Of a stretch of DNA of 64,000 nucleotides, positions 19,691 through 30,770 are shown one piece after another. Below the pieces are notes generated by a model. It searched no databases and was not told where the DNA came from. It saw nothing but the letters and a program-made list of their open reading frames with translations. Position numbers and translations under genes: made by a program. The stretch comes from Cyprinodon diabolis (taxonomy: Eukaryota > Chordata > Actinopteri > Cyprinodontiformes > Cyprinodontidae): NCBI GenBank assembly GCA_030533445.1, contig CM060072.1:18604267-18668266 (forward strand). The letters are read 5' to 3'. How positions within the stretch are numbered: position 1 is the stretch's first letter; the number at the start of each line of letters is the position of its first letter.

Positions 19691-21614
19691 ATTATTTGAG
19701 GTTTATTGTGTTAGTTAGACTAACCTGATTAGTCTTGGTATTTTACTGCAATTAAAATATTTTTACTAATTACCAAACTGAGTGCCAGATTTGACCTTTG
19801 CAGTAAGGAACAGTTTATAGGTTTATTTATTTTACAGTGTACTCTGTGGTGTGTTTGATCACATTCGGCTTTGTGTTGCCTGTTGCATAACATCCCGGTA
19901 AATTGAATTTAAGTTATTGGTTATAACATTACAAAATTTGTGCATAAACCTGTCATTTTCATATTTATTACACACTGCGGGAAGGCTAAACTGTAAGATT
20001 ACATATTTAACTCTGAATCACAAACCTCAGATGTTACTGTCTTTGAAAAATATAAATTGATTTAGATTGAAACCCACACATATATTTATACATGCTGCAT
20101 TTAGATATCTGGAACCCTTTGCTTTTAAAAGCATGTTCCTGAAAGAAGGGGAGATTTGCTCAGGGTGACATTTACAATCAATGTTCACACACTCAAAATG
20201 TTACCAGCTACATAGATTATGGTGGACTATTTCTTACAGTTTTCTTTTAATTAAAACATTTGTAATATTATCATTTGAGTCTTTTTTTCACAGCATAATC
20301 TTCATAACTGTCATGTAAGATTCCCAATTATCCGATTTAATGTCATTAGGTTGCATGAATATTAATTTTTCTATTTGGAATCCATTTGATCCTTTACTGA
20401 GTAACAGATGTTAAAACTTAAAAAATGATCTATCAAAGGTGTGCAGTGCCTTACAAAATGCATTATAGACCTGCTCAGAAAAATTATAAAATTTAATTCA
20501 TGGAAAAAGAAGACTTTCCTGATGCCTGTGGGCTTAATAACATATTACAGTATTGAGACAAAACTATTGTCTCAGTATAGGTAGAGGCTGTGTTTAGTTT
20601 TTACAGTAATTAGATATTTCTGTCTGTAAATAAAAGTTTTCTAGAGGACAGCAAACAAACAGGAAAGAGAACATGACTTATCTGATAGTGTTGGACTCCA
20701 GCTGTTACAAATATAATTTGCCGTGTGCAGGGATAAGAGCTGCTGCTGAAAGACGGACTCCTTACAATATAAGGAAAGGAGTGTTACAGCAGGAACAGCG
20801 TAAACACAAAAATGAATAGCAGCTTCTGGTTTCCCTTTTTCTTAATTTGCAGCTAGAATTATCATTGATGACATATTACCTTTGAGGCAGTTTTAATGTC
20901 ATTTTCTTCTGACTCATGTTGATCTGCTAGCCCTCATGGATGTCTTCTTTAAATCCAGCTTCAGTTCTGAAAAGGTTGGGATTCCCAAAGTTTTCTCTAA
21001 TATACACAGATCTCATTGTGCTCCTGTATATCTATTCCTTTCATACAAATATTACAAGCTCAAATTTAAGAGGATGGGGATGTGTGCATTTATACTATGA
21101 AGGATATGTGGTTTAAATGATTAACTTTCTTATCTTTCTTCCTTTTATCTTTCACTTCTTGCCATGTTAATCTCTCCACAAAGGAGAATATTCTGTTCTA
21201 TACCATTCTCTTACTGCTAACGGCCAAAAAAAAATCCCCAAAACTCTCATCTAAGAAGTCTTCATAGTGATTATTCAAGAGTTGCCACAGGCAGGAGAGA
21301 ATGCACTAAGGAAGAAATTACTTAAGCATGAAAATCTCTTTAATTTGACCTTTAAGACAATTTTAAGTTGGATAATCTTTCACAATGTTACAAATTGTTT
21401 TCTTTTAAACATTTGAATAAATGCAGTGTAACGTATTGGGTGTTTGTAATGTGTTAAGCTGAAGTGAGATAATAACTCTGCATGGTTACACATGTATGAA
21501 ATTTTAGGTACAAATTGTATAATAAAAGAAAAGGCCAGAATGGTCATAGAAACAACTTTAATTTGAGAAATGCACTAATGAGAGCAAATTCTGTAAAAAT
21601 GAACAAATGAAAGT

Positions 21615-21720
21615 CACTCCAGCCATCCATTCATCCTGGGCTATGGAAGAAAGGCAGGGTACACTCTGGACCAAGTCACAAGTCCATCACAGAAATTGAA
21701 AGGTAGAACAACTACGCTTG
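21615..21720 (+). repeat. Teleost dispersed repeat, degenerate fragment
   Basis: CCAGCCATCCATTCATCCTG, then GGCAGGGTACACTCTGGACC and CAAGTCACAAGTCCATCACAG parallel the middle of the repeat at 42405-42690 (GGTTACACCCTGGACATATCGCCAGTCTATCG). Confidence 0.5.
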
Positions 21721-22369
21721 AACAGAATTATGTATCTTAAAAAATAAACTAGTAAAAACTTTCATTGCACAAGCTTTTTGAGGTAATTACTGCAGTTAAA
21801 TTTTTCTTGTTATTGTCAATGAGACTTCTGCTCCTCTTGCAGGTATTTTGGCCCCCTGAGCAAACTGCTCTAGTTGTCTCAGGTTTGAAGAATGCTTATT
21901 TCAGACCACATGTTTCAGCTCCTTCATATCTGCTCAATAAGATTTAGGATTTCAGGGGTCATAAAAAGCCACTCCAGAAAGTTCTTATTTTTTCCTCGTG
22001 AGCTTGGTTTATGCCTGATGCATCCGCCAGGTCAATTTTTGGCTTCCATGACCCTTTGCACAGCATCCATGTAGACAAAATTTCCGCACCCAGCACCTTG
22101 GAAAATTTTTAGAAGGAATGGCAAGTGAGCAGCAACTCCTTCTGGCAAGGGTTCTCAAAAGTAAACAGCTAGATATGTGATTTAGCTCATAAATATCACC
22201 ATCAACAGGTTGTGGAAAAACCCCTGGAAATAAATGACTGTAGAACTGTAAAACTCCTCGACAAAACAAAGAGGCTTTGAAAAAGTTGTAAATGGCTGTG
22301 TTTTCTACATCCTCTTGTGCTGTGGTGTGGTCAGCTTGTAGCTTGTGCTGAACCCCCACCCCCAGAATA

Positions 22370-22575
22370 AGCCCTTTAGCCATTCTTGACTGTTTCTAGC
22401 TTTGTAATTTGAGTCATTATCCTGTTGCAAGACCCATGACTTGCATCTGAGACTAAACTTTCTGACACTGGGCAGCGCATTTTTCTTTAGAATCCCTTGA
22501 TAGTTTTTGTTAGATTTCTTGTACCCTGCAGCGATATGAGACACTCCAGATGAAGCAAAGCAGCCCCACAACATA
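22370..22575 (-). pseudogene. Tc1-like transposase fragment
   Basis: About 68 recognisable residues spanning the WGCF block and the second catalytic aspartate (QQDNDSNY), ending at NSQEWLKG. Upstream and downstream coding is scrambled by indels. Non-functional. Confidence 0.65.
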
Positions 22576-22774
22576 ACAAAGCCTACTCTATGCTTTACAG
22601 AAAGAATGGTATTCTTTTCTTGTTATGCTTCCTTTTTAGTCTGTGAGTATCCCTTAAAAAAAACTCAACTTTTGTCTTGTATCCATAGGAGATGCTACAA
22701 CAAGCATGCGCTCATCATTTAGTTTGGAAAATTCAAATGTTTTTTGTTTTTTTTTTGTTTTTTTTTATTATTTG

Positions 22775-23092
22775 AGGAACAACTGTGGAATCGGATGCAG
22801 AAGTTTACCCTGCAGACAAAATGTTGTCTGTTCAAACCCGAGCTCCGGCCTTCAGTGTTGTTTCCTTGGGCGACACTTCACCCACATTGTCTAATGATGA
22901 TAGCCCAAGGAATGGGTGGCAACCGTGTATTGCAGACTCACTTCCATACATGAGCCCCAGGGCAGCTGTGCCTACAATGTAGCTTGCCTCTATCAGTGTG
23001 TGCATACATGGATGAATGACTGAATGTCAAGAAGTGTAAAGCGTTTTTTTCAAGTGTCCTGACTTGATGAAGCACTACAAAAGTACTATTTC
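22775..23092 (+). repeat. SINE-like retroposon inserted in the Tc1 relic
   Basis: Shares an ordered set of blocks with 56285-56590: TTCAAACCCGAGCTCCGGCC (box B-like), TTCAGTGTTGTTTCCTTGGG, GAGCCCCAGGGCAGCTGTG, a GAATGACTGAATGT block, and CAAGTGTCCTGACTTGATGA followed by a tail. The tRNA-like head and conserved tail suggest a SINE. Confidence 0.6.
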
Positions 23093-23535
23093 CCAATTTT
23101 TTTGGACAATGGCGTCCTCTTTGGTCATCTCCCACTGAGTCCACTTTGGCTTAAACAATCACCTGCCTTTTTGTTTTGTCATCATTTAACCTCCTGAAGC
23201 CACATAGCTTCCTTCAAGATGGTCTTATAACCTTTACCTTTAACATGCTTGTCTATATTTTTTCTTTCTGAACTCCTGAGAAACCTTTTCATTCATTTTT
23301 TGTGGTCCATGTTGAGTGTGGTATACTCCATATATAGGCCTACTGCCCGATTAATAGATTATAGACACTTGTGATGTTTTGTCCAGGGCCGTTTCAAAAG
23401 TTTATGTTTAGATTATTTTCATTATAATTCTGTAGAAGCTTGGTTGAAAAGTCAGTGTCTGACTTTCATTTGTTCATTTGCCTTCAATTTTTATTTGTTT
23501 TTATTTTTGTTAGATTAAAGTTGTTTTTGTTACCA

Positions 23536-25044
23536 TTGTCCCAGAGATATTTCATATTTTCATATCTCAAATTATATTCTTTTTGAAATGGCAAGATCCT
23601 ATGTAAATAAATAGGAACAAAAAATAGGATTTAATTTTTAGTATATTTACTTAGTCTTAATTAATTACATTTCTTAATACCGGTAAAGTATTTTAAATAT
23701 GCATTTTCTTTTAATCTATATAATAACGCTCTTACATTTGTTGGATATTAGCGAATTTATTTTCAATGATTCCAAGCTTTCCTGAGCTATAAATGTGGCT
23801 TTAAGCATAGGGAAGTTTCTCTTAGCTAGCCTTAGATTAGGAAAAACAGAAAATGTCAATTGAGTAACACAGACGTATGTTGACCTTTTAGTCATGTAGC
23901 ATAAAAAAATATGGTAAACCTACACTTATATCTACTGCCAGTTTGAACAATAACATCAAAGTTTAAAGGGGGTTAGGGTTAGTAGAAATATCTAAACCTT
24001 GCTGCTGGAAAACAGCAGTTCCACTCTTGAGGATGCTGTAAAATATTTGAACTTACAGCAGTAGCCATTTAAAATTTCCCCTCTTTCCATGATGGGCCCT
24101 TAGCTGGTCCCTTACAGTTCCTATTTAAGCATCAGTCTTTGTACTTAAATATTCTTTCTGTCATGATTTGTGGTCATTAAGATCTAAAGAGAAGCATTAT
24201 CTCCTTTTCAGACGCTGTAATTCAGCGAAAGGCTGGATTCAGAGTAAAAAAATATGCACTCCCAGGAGAAGGCCAGTGGCTGGAAGTTGAAGGGGATTTT
24301 GCTGGGAGTTGCAGGGGAGTAGGCTACCATTCAGCTGGCGTTTGACTGGGAGGGGCCAATTTGATTGGCTGCTACTGTAGAAGGATCATAATAAGTGACT
24401 GTTTTATATAAAAATGCCTTCTGGTGTAAAAGCTGCTTACAAATATCTAAATAGATTAGATGACACTGGTAACAGTTCAGAGAGGAGCATCATTCTTTTT
24501 TTTCCCCATCCTCTTTATATTGACCACTCTTTTTATTCTAAGTAACATGTCTGAATTTATTTCAGTATTTAAAGAAGACCAACACACACTGTACAACTCC
24601 TTTAACAAAACATTTATTTACACAGGATTTATTCAACTAGTTGTTATTGCTAATGGTGGGAACTATAACAGCATCTGATTATCTTTGAACCTTCAACATT
24701 CATTCCCTATTAATGAAAACAATCTTGGCGAGCGATTTCACTTTAATTTTCTTGCTCCTATCCAAGATTTTCGCAGTGATTAGCACAATAAAAATGCCCC
24801 ATTCATTCAGTCAAAAGTTTGGAGGACGATCCAATATTGTCTTAGTTCCAACTTAAACAATTCCAATTAGCAATTCTGTTTTACCCATTAAAAATAAATG
24901 TTATACAAGTCTGACAGTGTGCTTGAGTCCTTTTTAGATTTTCATTTTTTTTCTCTTATGCATCTGTTATATAGATGTGCAAGCTGCTCTACTGAATTTA
25001 TTTAATTAAAGTGACAGAAAGTAAAATCTTATGACATTTACTCT
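23536..25044. other. Unannotated intronic stretch
   Basis: AT-rich, with no recognised gene, RNA or repeat family. A purine-rich moderately GC patch at 24230-24330 has no coding signature. Confidence 0.4.
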
Positions 25045-25915
25045 GCAGTAAAAACCCTGCTCTACTTTATTATAAAGCCCTTTAAAACAAGCATGGCTCC
25101 CACAGAGCGCTGTAGATACAAGGAAAGTTAAGGCCGTATAAAACAACATCAGATCGTAAAAGAATAAAACAACAGAATACAGTAAATTAGTTAAAGCAAA
25201 TAAAACCATATAAAAAATAATAAAACAAACCAAAACACAAAACAGATTATCATGCTGTGTTAGAAGCCAAAGAATAAAATAGGTTTTAAAAATGGGTTTT
25301 ATGCTCTAAAAATTGACAGTGAGGAGGATTGTCTAATGAGGAGGGGGATCTCATTCCACAATTTTCGAGCAGATCATTTAGAACTCCGCACCTCCAGGAG
25401 CATCAGGTGTGCTGACCTGAGGCACTGAATGGGAGCATTGAAGAGGAGAGGTATGAGGGGCCCAGGCCATTTAAAGACTTGATAACAAATAAAATAGTCT
25501 TAAAATGAAGTCTAAAATACACAGGAAACCAGTGGAGGGTGGCCAGGATGGGAGTTATGTGCTCCCTCTTTCGTTCCTCAGTTAAAAGGCCTGCGGCTGC
25601 ATTTTGCACCAACTGGAGACGTGCAAGGGATGACTGGCTCACCCCTAAATAAAGTGTATTACAGTAATCTGCTAAATCTGGTTTAAAAAAGGCATGGATT
25701 ACTATTTCAAAGTGCTGCTGTGCAAGAAAAGCTTTGACCTTGGCCAGCTGTCTGATATGATTAAAGCTGGACTTTACTACAGAGATGACCTGCTGATCAA
25801 ATTTAAAGGTTTTAACGGCTTTAAAAAAAAGAATAGTGAAAAGGTTCAAGTCAACAGGGAGGTATTCACAAAGGTTACTGGAAACAATCACCATCGATTT
25901 AAATTTTTTCCTCAT
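25045..25915 (-). repeat. LINE relic (CR1/L2-like RT C-terminus and 3' UTR)
   Basis: The minus-strand open frame 25403-25915 reads ADYCNTLYLGVSQSSLARLQ, then LVQNAAAGLL, HITPILATLHWFPV and IKSLNGLGPSYL. This is the thumb/C-terminal region of a CR1/L2-type reverse transcriptase (compare [11 protein letters not shown]...[14 protein letters not shown] at 43345-43968). The 3' UTR runs to about 25045. The 5' end is truncated, as usual for dead LINE copies. Confidence 0.8.
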
Positions 25916-28515
25916 TAAGATGCAAAAAAATTAAGAGCCAACCAGGATCAATGTCATTAAGGCATGCCAGTAGTGGAGCAAGGGAAAAATAGTTTTTTCC
26001 TTTTAATAGGCTAATATATCTGAATATAATTAATATAAAAATTATAAGAGAGTCTTCTCAGGATGGACCCCAAGGGCAGCAAGTACAATGAAAAAAGGGG
26101 TCCTAACACTGAACACCTAACACTGAGGTTCACTGTTCTTGATGGACAGGTTTAATTATTTCAAATCCGCCTGTGACACCTTTGTGGACAGTTTTACAAC
26201 CTTAATTATATAACTTAATTCTACCCAGAAGAAATTTTTTCATTTGAGAACAATTGCTAATTTACATGGTCTCGTAAATTTGCCTCATTGTTTATCCGTT
26301 CGCTGAGAAATCTTTTGTCATGTGAAATGAATAAATATGCAGATTGCATTGTTTTAAAAGGTGCATTCATACATTGATATTCAGGTATAGTTTCCGACAT
26401 GTATCTTGTAAAATCTGTAATCCTTTTCTCCTCAGTTGTTGTTGTTCAAACCTGTTTTCCTCTATGTCCTTTTGGTTTTGCCTTTGCCTTTCAGTGGGTT
26501 GTCTTTGGATGAATGACCCTCTTATGATTAATTTGTTCCCTTTTGTCTGCTTAGGGTGATACTTGTTGCTGATACCACTCATGAAAATGAATAGAAGTTT
26601 CTTCACATGCTGAATCATTTTCTCAATGCTGAGCAAAAAGAACTCACTTTAAACATTTACAGGGAATTCTACTGTGACAGCCAGGATCTTGCACTTCATT
26701 TACTTATTTCTATTACGTTGTTTTTTTTTTGTTTGCTAGTAGATGTATAAGATGCATAAAAAAACAAAATATCTTTAGCAGTAGTTTTGGACCTTTGATC
26801 AAAGCTCCTCTCATTATAAAAGAAGGAAGTTATTATTGGTCTCCTTATCACTTAAAACATTGCTACAAAAGTAGATTCTTTTCTATAACATTTTTCAGAG
26901 GAAATTGTCTGGAATGTTTAATCTTCAAATGTTTGCACTGAATGTAGATTAAAAAAAGAAAACTAAAAGTGAAAGTTGGCTATGGATAAGACAAAAGGCT
27001 GAAACGAAGAAGGGCAAACATAGTTTATAAGAAGGTTGGGTATGACTTCTCTTTAGAAATTTGTTTTGAGAAATTAAAACGTGCTTTCTAAAATGTCAGA
27101 GAGACTTAACTTCTCTGATATGGCTTTTCTGGCTGGAATCATTTTGGAACTGGTCAGATATGGGGTCTGATCAATCCAGAGAGCCATATTTCCCTTTTAG
27201 TGTTGATCTTCAATATCTTTGTATTCTTTCAAGAAAAACACTTCTAGTTGTTATGAGTGCATACTATATAAGCTTTCTTTGTTTTCAGGTTGAGAACTTG
27301 AGAAAAATTAGTGCTTATCCATTTTAAATGTAAGATCAAAAAAATTAAGAAAAAAGGATGACATTTTCTAAAATATAATGGTCATACTTATATATTATAG
27401 CAAACTAAGAACAGCAAAAGACAATTAACACTAACGCTATGGAAAAAGATTTGTCCTAAGGTGGGGGGGGGGGGGGGGGGCTGCTTTTAGTGGTCTTGTA
27501 TGTAATTGATAGATGGAGTGACAGGAAAAGGGATCACAGAGATGACTGTTTTGGGAAAACCAGGATGTCATACAGTTAATATGTGTAAGCTTATTTGATC
27601 ATGCATGCTTGTCAGAGAGACATAGCTTTAATTTTGTGCTAATTGTATATATGCCATTTTTAAGACGCTACACTGTTTTCCACGGAAAGCCTCAATGTTT
27701 GTATTACACGGGAAATAGGAATCTGAGGTAGTTTGTCAGCATGCTTTCCAATTAGCACACCTTCAGCCCAATGGATTTTGGATATAAGAACACACATTCC
27801 ATTGCCTGTTAGATATAAGTAAATCCCTAAGATTAAAAAGTAAATTGAAGAGGAGCAAGTTTTTTTATCGACCTGCATATGGACAGAGTTTATCTATAAC
27901 TTCACGATTAATTTAAGAGGACTACAAAGAATTGATTAAATGGTAATATCTTTAATTATATAAATAACCAGATAAATCTGATATCTACAGCACAAACATT
28001 CTACAATGTTTCTATACATATACATTCTATATATATATATAATATAATCTATATCTAATAATCTATAATCATAGTTATTTATTTGTATCAAGTAGAAGCT
28101 ATAGGCAGTGGAGTCAATGATGAAAGGATCCCCACAGACCTTGAACTCGTGATTTCTTCTCTTGCAGCTCTGTCAGCATAGAACTGTAAAAGACAAAAAA
28201 AATATACATATAATCTATGTGTGTGAGTGTATATTTTTACATCTATGTAAATGGTCAAATTAGGTTTACATGAAAAGCCAGTCTAATGAATAATTCTTTC
28301 TACAATCCAAATGAAAAAAATGCTCCTTCAAATTCTTACTTCATTCAAATATTTATCTTTCAACTGTTGCGAAGCAGTTTATAATGGATATATATACTAT
28401 CCTAAAATGTCAAAAGATCTTGTGAAACCTATTACATTTTGTATTCTGGCACATGCAGTGTTTACCCCATAGCTCATAAACTGGTATTTTGTCATTCCAA
28501 AATAGTTAAAATAAC
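25916..28515. other. Unannotated intronic stretch
   Basis: AT-rich with the G18 run at 27463 (separate) and an AT-dinucleotide-rich patch at 28018-28078. No gene or family was recognised. Confidence 0.4.
27463..27480 (+). repeat. G18 homopolymer
   Basis: Eighteen consecutive G after AAGGT. Such a run can form a G-quadruplex and is prone to length change and assembly error. Confidence 0.9.
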
Positions 28516-28690
28516 AAACCACTGGACTTTGTTTTCCAAGTTTGAAGACCTTTCGCTTCCCATCCAGGAAGCTTCCTCAGTTCAAAATGTCTGAATTAGT
28601 GTTGTCCTAATTGGGTGACTTCCAAGCTTTTTAGAGTAGCCAAATAAAGCCTTGTTTTGGCTTGGAAAACATGCATACCTCATAAATGCT
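28516..28690 (-). repeat. Inverted copy of a Penelope-like tail
   Basis: CCACTGGACTTTGTTTTCCA, AAGACCTTTCGCTTCC and CAGGAAGCTTCCTCAGTTC are the reverse complement of the tail at 29330-29420 (GAAAGCTTCCTGGAGAGG, GAAGCGAAACGTCTTCC, AAGTCCAGTGG). Penelope-like elements often carry such terminal repeats in inverted orientation. Confidence 0.6.
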
Positions 28691-28965
28691 TTATATTCAC
28701 TTTCAGTGAATCAGAGTTTCACAAATCTCTCTCTCACCTGGTTAGCTTAAATAGCCAAGCAGCCAGAACGGCCTGTCATCAGGACTATCTTACTCTATAA
28801 AAGCGTATTTAAAAGTCAAATGATTGATTACCTTTTCAAGCCATTCATTTGATTCAGCTGTGTTGAAGCAGGGATGCATCTAAAATCTGTAGGACAGTAG
28901 ATCTTGAGGACCAGGGTTGGAGACCACTGGTCTATAGGGATGGGTGAGCATGATCTGGGCCATGA

Positions 28966-29430
28966 TTGATGGATGGATTAACAGCAGTACTTGTAATAAA
29001 GAGGGGCGTGAAGGAAGCCATCTATGTTAAGAGAGGAAAACCAACTTTAAACAGAGGTGGTGGACTCAGATTCCAGCTTCCAAAAACTTACAATTCAGCC
29101 ATAGACATGATCCCTTCCAGATATCACCAAACCCCCCACCCCATCACAGAGGAACGAAGCACCTACCCGCTCCAGCCGGTGAACAATACCTCCTTAACGA
29201 CGACCATTAACAATCATAGACAGGTTTCAGATATTACAGGCTAACAATGGAACCAAATGACGCATTCATCGGTTGCCATTTGCATGTTTCCAAGCAATAC
29301 AAGGCCTTGTCCATATAAGACTCAAACTCACTGTGGATCCAGACATTTGAATTGAGAAAGCTTCCTGGAGAGGAAGCGAAACGTCTTCCAATCTTGGAAA
29401 CCAAGTCCAGTGGATATTTTTTTTAACTTT
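28966..29430 (+). pseudogene. Penelope-like retroelement relic (GIY-YIG region and tail)
   Basis: The frame 28966-29244 contains VIKRGVKEAIYVKRGKPTLN then RGGGLRFQLPKTYNSAI, which matches the C-terminal endonuclease part of Poseidon/Neptune-type Penelope-like elements. It is followed by the typical non-coding tail GAAAGCTTCC...GAAGCGAAACGTCTTCC. The RT domain is absent, so this is a 5'-truncated copy. With the inverted tail at 28516-28690 it forms an inverted-repeat unit. Confidence 0.72.
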
Positions 29431-29439
29431 TACGGAATA

Positions 29440-29763
29440 CTTGTAGTAAAAAAAAGTAAAAATCTGAGATAGTGACACAAAAATGATCTCAAAATGAGTA
29501 AAAATGTCTTAAATTAAGGATATTTACACTTAATTTGAGCAGGTAAATAATATGATTTGCAAAAGGAATTAGTATTTTTACTCTTAAAATAAGGTATCTA
29601 GATATTATGCACTTGAAATAAGACAATGCAATAGTTTTTCTTATTTTAAGTGCAAATTGGCTTGTTCCATTGGCAAAGTGTTTCACTTAAATCCTTAATT
29701 CAAGAATAAATGCACTTTATTTAAGAAAAAAACACTTATTTAGGTTTCATTTTTTTGCAGTGT
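29440..29763. repeat. Non-autonomous AT-rich repeat ending TTTTTGCAGTGTA
   Basis: Repetitive AAGTAAAAAT/TTAAGTGCAAAT motifs and the terminus TTTTTTTGCAGTGTA are typical of a widespread fish short element whose ends read (TA)CACTGCAAAAA. The left end is not clear. Confidence 0.45.
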
Positions 29764-29786
29764 AGTTTTGAGTGTGAGTATCGTAT

Positions 29787-30446
29787 AAATCCGGGCATAC
29801 AGTGTGCGATTTTTGGGGCGATTTTCTAGTCGTGCGAGAATCTTTCGATCAGGTCGACTTTCAGCCTGATCATGCCTAATGAGTCGTGTAGTGTACAGAG
29901 GGTAACGAGGGGTGATCAGGCTCTCAAGACCACCTCCTGATCAGGAATCATGAGGTCGTGAGAAAATCAAACATGTCGTGGGCAAATCGTTCAGGGCGCA
30001 TGAGCATAGAAGGATTTTTCTTTTATTCTTACTCTCAGATGTAAACAAAGCAGTGTGGCAGGGATGCAATGAGTGAAATGCAGTTCTGCAGTAGCCACGT
30101 TTGCTCAGCCATGTCTTTGTCCAAATACGTTATCGCCTTCTCTTTTCAGGGCTTTCAGCACAAAATTGCACAAACTGCCAACACAGGGCATTTCACTCTA
30201 TAGAGCTTAATGTTCCCCTTCTATTTGTTTGGCTTCCGGATAGACGAGTCAGAGCAGCTCCATCTCACTGCGAAGCTGAGTTTAGTCGTACAGTAGGAGC
30301 AGGTAGATCGCATGAGAGCGTCGGGCCGAACATAAATCGTGAGCTGAGCTCACAGTGTACGACTACACCTTGCGTTTAGTCATACAGTGTGAGCAGTAGC
30401 GGCGTGCAACAATAGAAAAAAATTGCACAGCGTATGCCTGGCTTAA
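29787..30446. mobile_element. Short TIR element (MITE) with GGCATAC...CTGTGC termini
   Basis: The left end CCGGGCATACAGTGTGCGAT and the inverted right end (reverse complement CCAGGCATACGCTGTGCAAT) match at most positions over about 29 bp. The right end is followed by TTAA. The interior is GC-richer than its surroundings and repeats the motif TACAGTGTG/TACGACT. No transposase is seen. A degenerate relative starts at 50177. Confidence 0.6.
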
Positions 30447-30649
30447 GGCATAGGATGTATCTCCATCTGCAGAAACAAAGTAAAAAAGGGGAAGAGGTTA
30501 AAGTTATGATGAGGAGGCTGGGAGTCCTGAGCTGCACCGATTTGAGCTTCTGAGATCTTCAAGGCGAAAGGTGCTGCCTGACTCCTTAGGCATTCAACTA
30601 TAGAATAGGTACAGTATTTGAGTGATAAGTTTGTGTTGGCATTTTTTTT

Positions 30650-30770
30650 TTTTTTTACACTGTCCTGTCTGGCGATGTGGCAATAAGAATAACTGTCTTG
30701 AAGCCAAAAAGAGCCCAACAGATTTTACTTTCTCAAGTGGAGCAGTACGGCTATCCCCATAGTGTTCTGC
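30650..30770 (-). repeat. Unclassified retroposon-like repeat, copy 1
   Basis: On the minus strand: GCCGTACTGCTCCACTTGAG, AAAGTAAAATCTGTTGGGCT, then ATTCTTATTGCCACATCGCC, AGACAGGACAGTGTA and an A-run. The same ordered blocks occur at 61225-61360. An A-rich tail in both copies suggests retroposition. Confidence 0.6.

Larger units (their letters stand above)
17880..21614. other. Intronic stretch with few repeats
   Basis: Apart from the AT microsatellite (18999-19037) and a possible SINE relic (19575-19690), no coding or repeat feature was recognised in about 3.7 kb. This is the longest relatively repeat-free part close to the promoter. Confidence 0.45.
21779..23535 (-). mobile_element. Degenerate Tc1-like transposon, interrupted by a SINE
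   Basis: On the minus strand a decayed Tc1-family transposase can be followed in pieces. The clearest is MLWGCFASSGV...WVLQQDND.NYKA (22370-22575). Recognisable nucleotide blocks also occur at 21840-21960 (CTGAGCAAACTGCTCTAGTT), 22760 and 23100-23180 (CATCTCCCACTGAGTCCACT). The body breaks off near 22765 and resumes at 23095 around a SINE. The family differs from the intact Tc1 at 12734. Ends are approximate; no clean TIR pair was found. Confidence 0.7.

Noticed and set aside
30101..30379. 92-codon plus-strand frame near 30.1-30.4 kb
   Set aside because: Falls inside the GC-richer TIR element and has no domain; chance opening.
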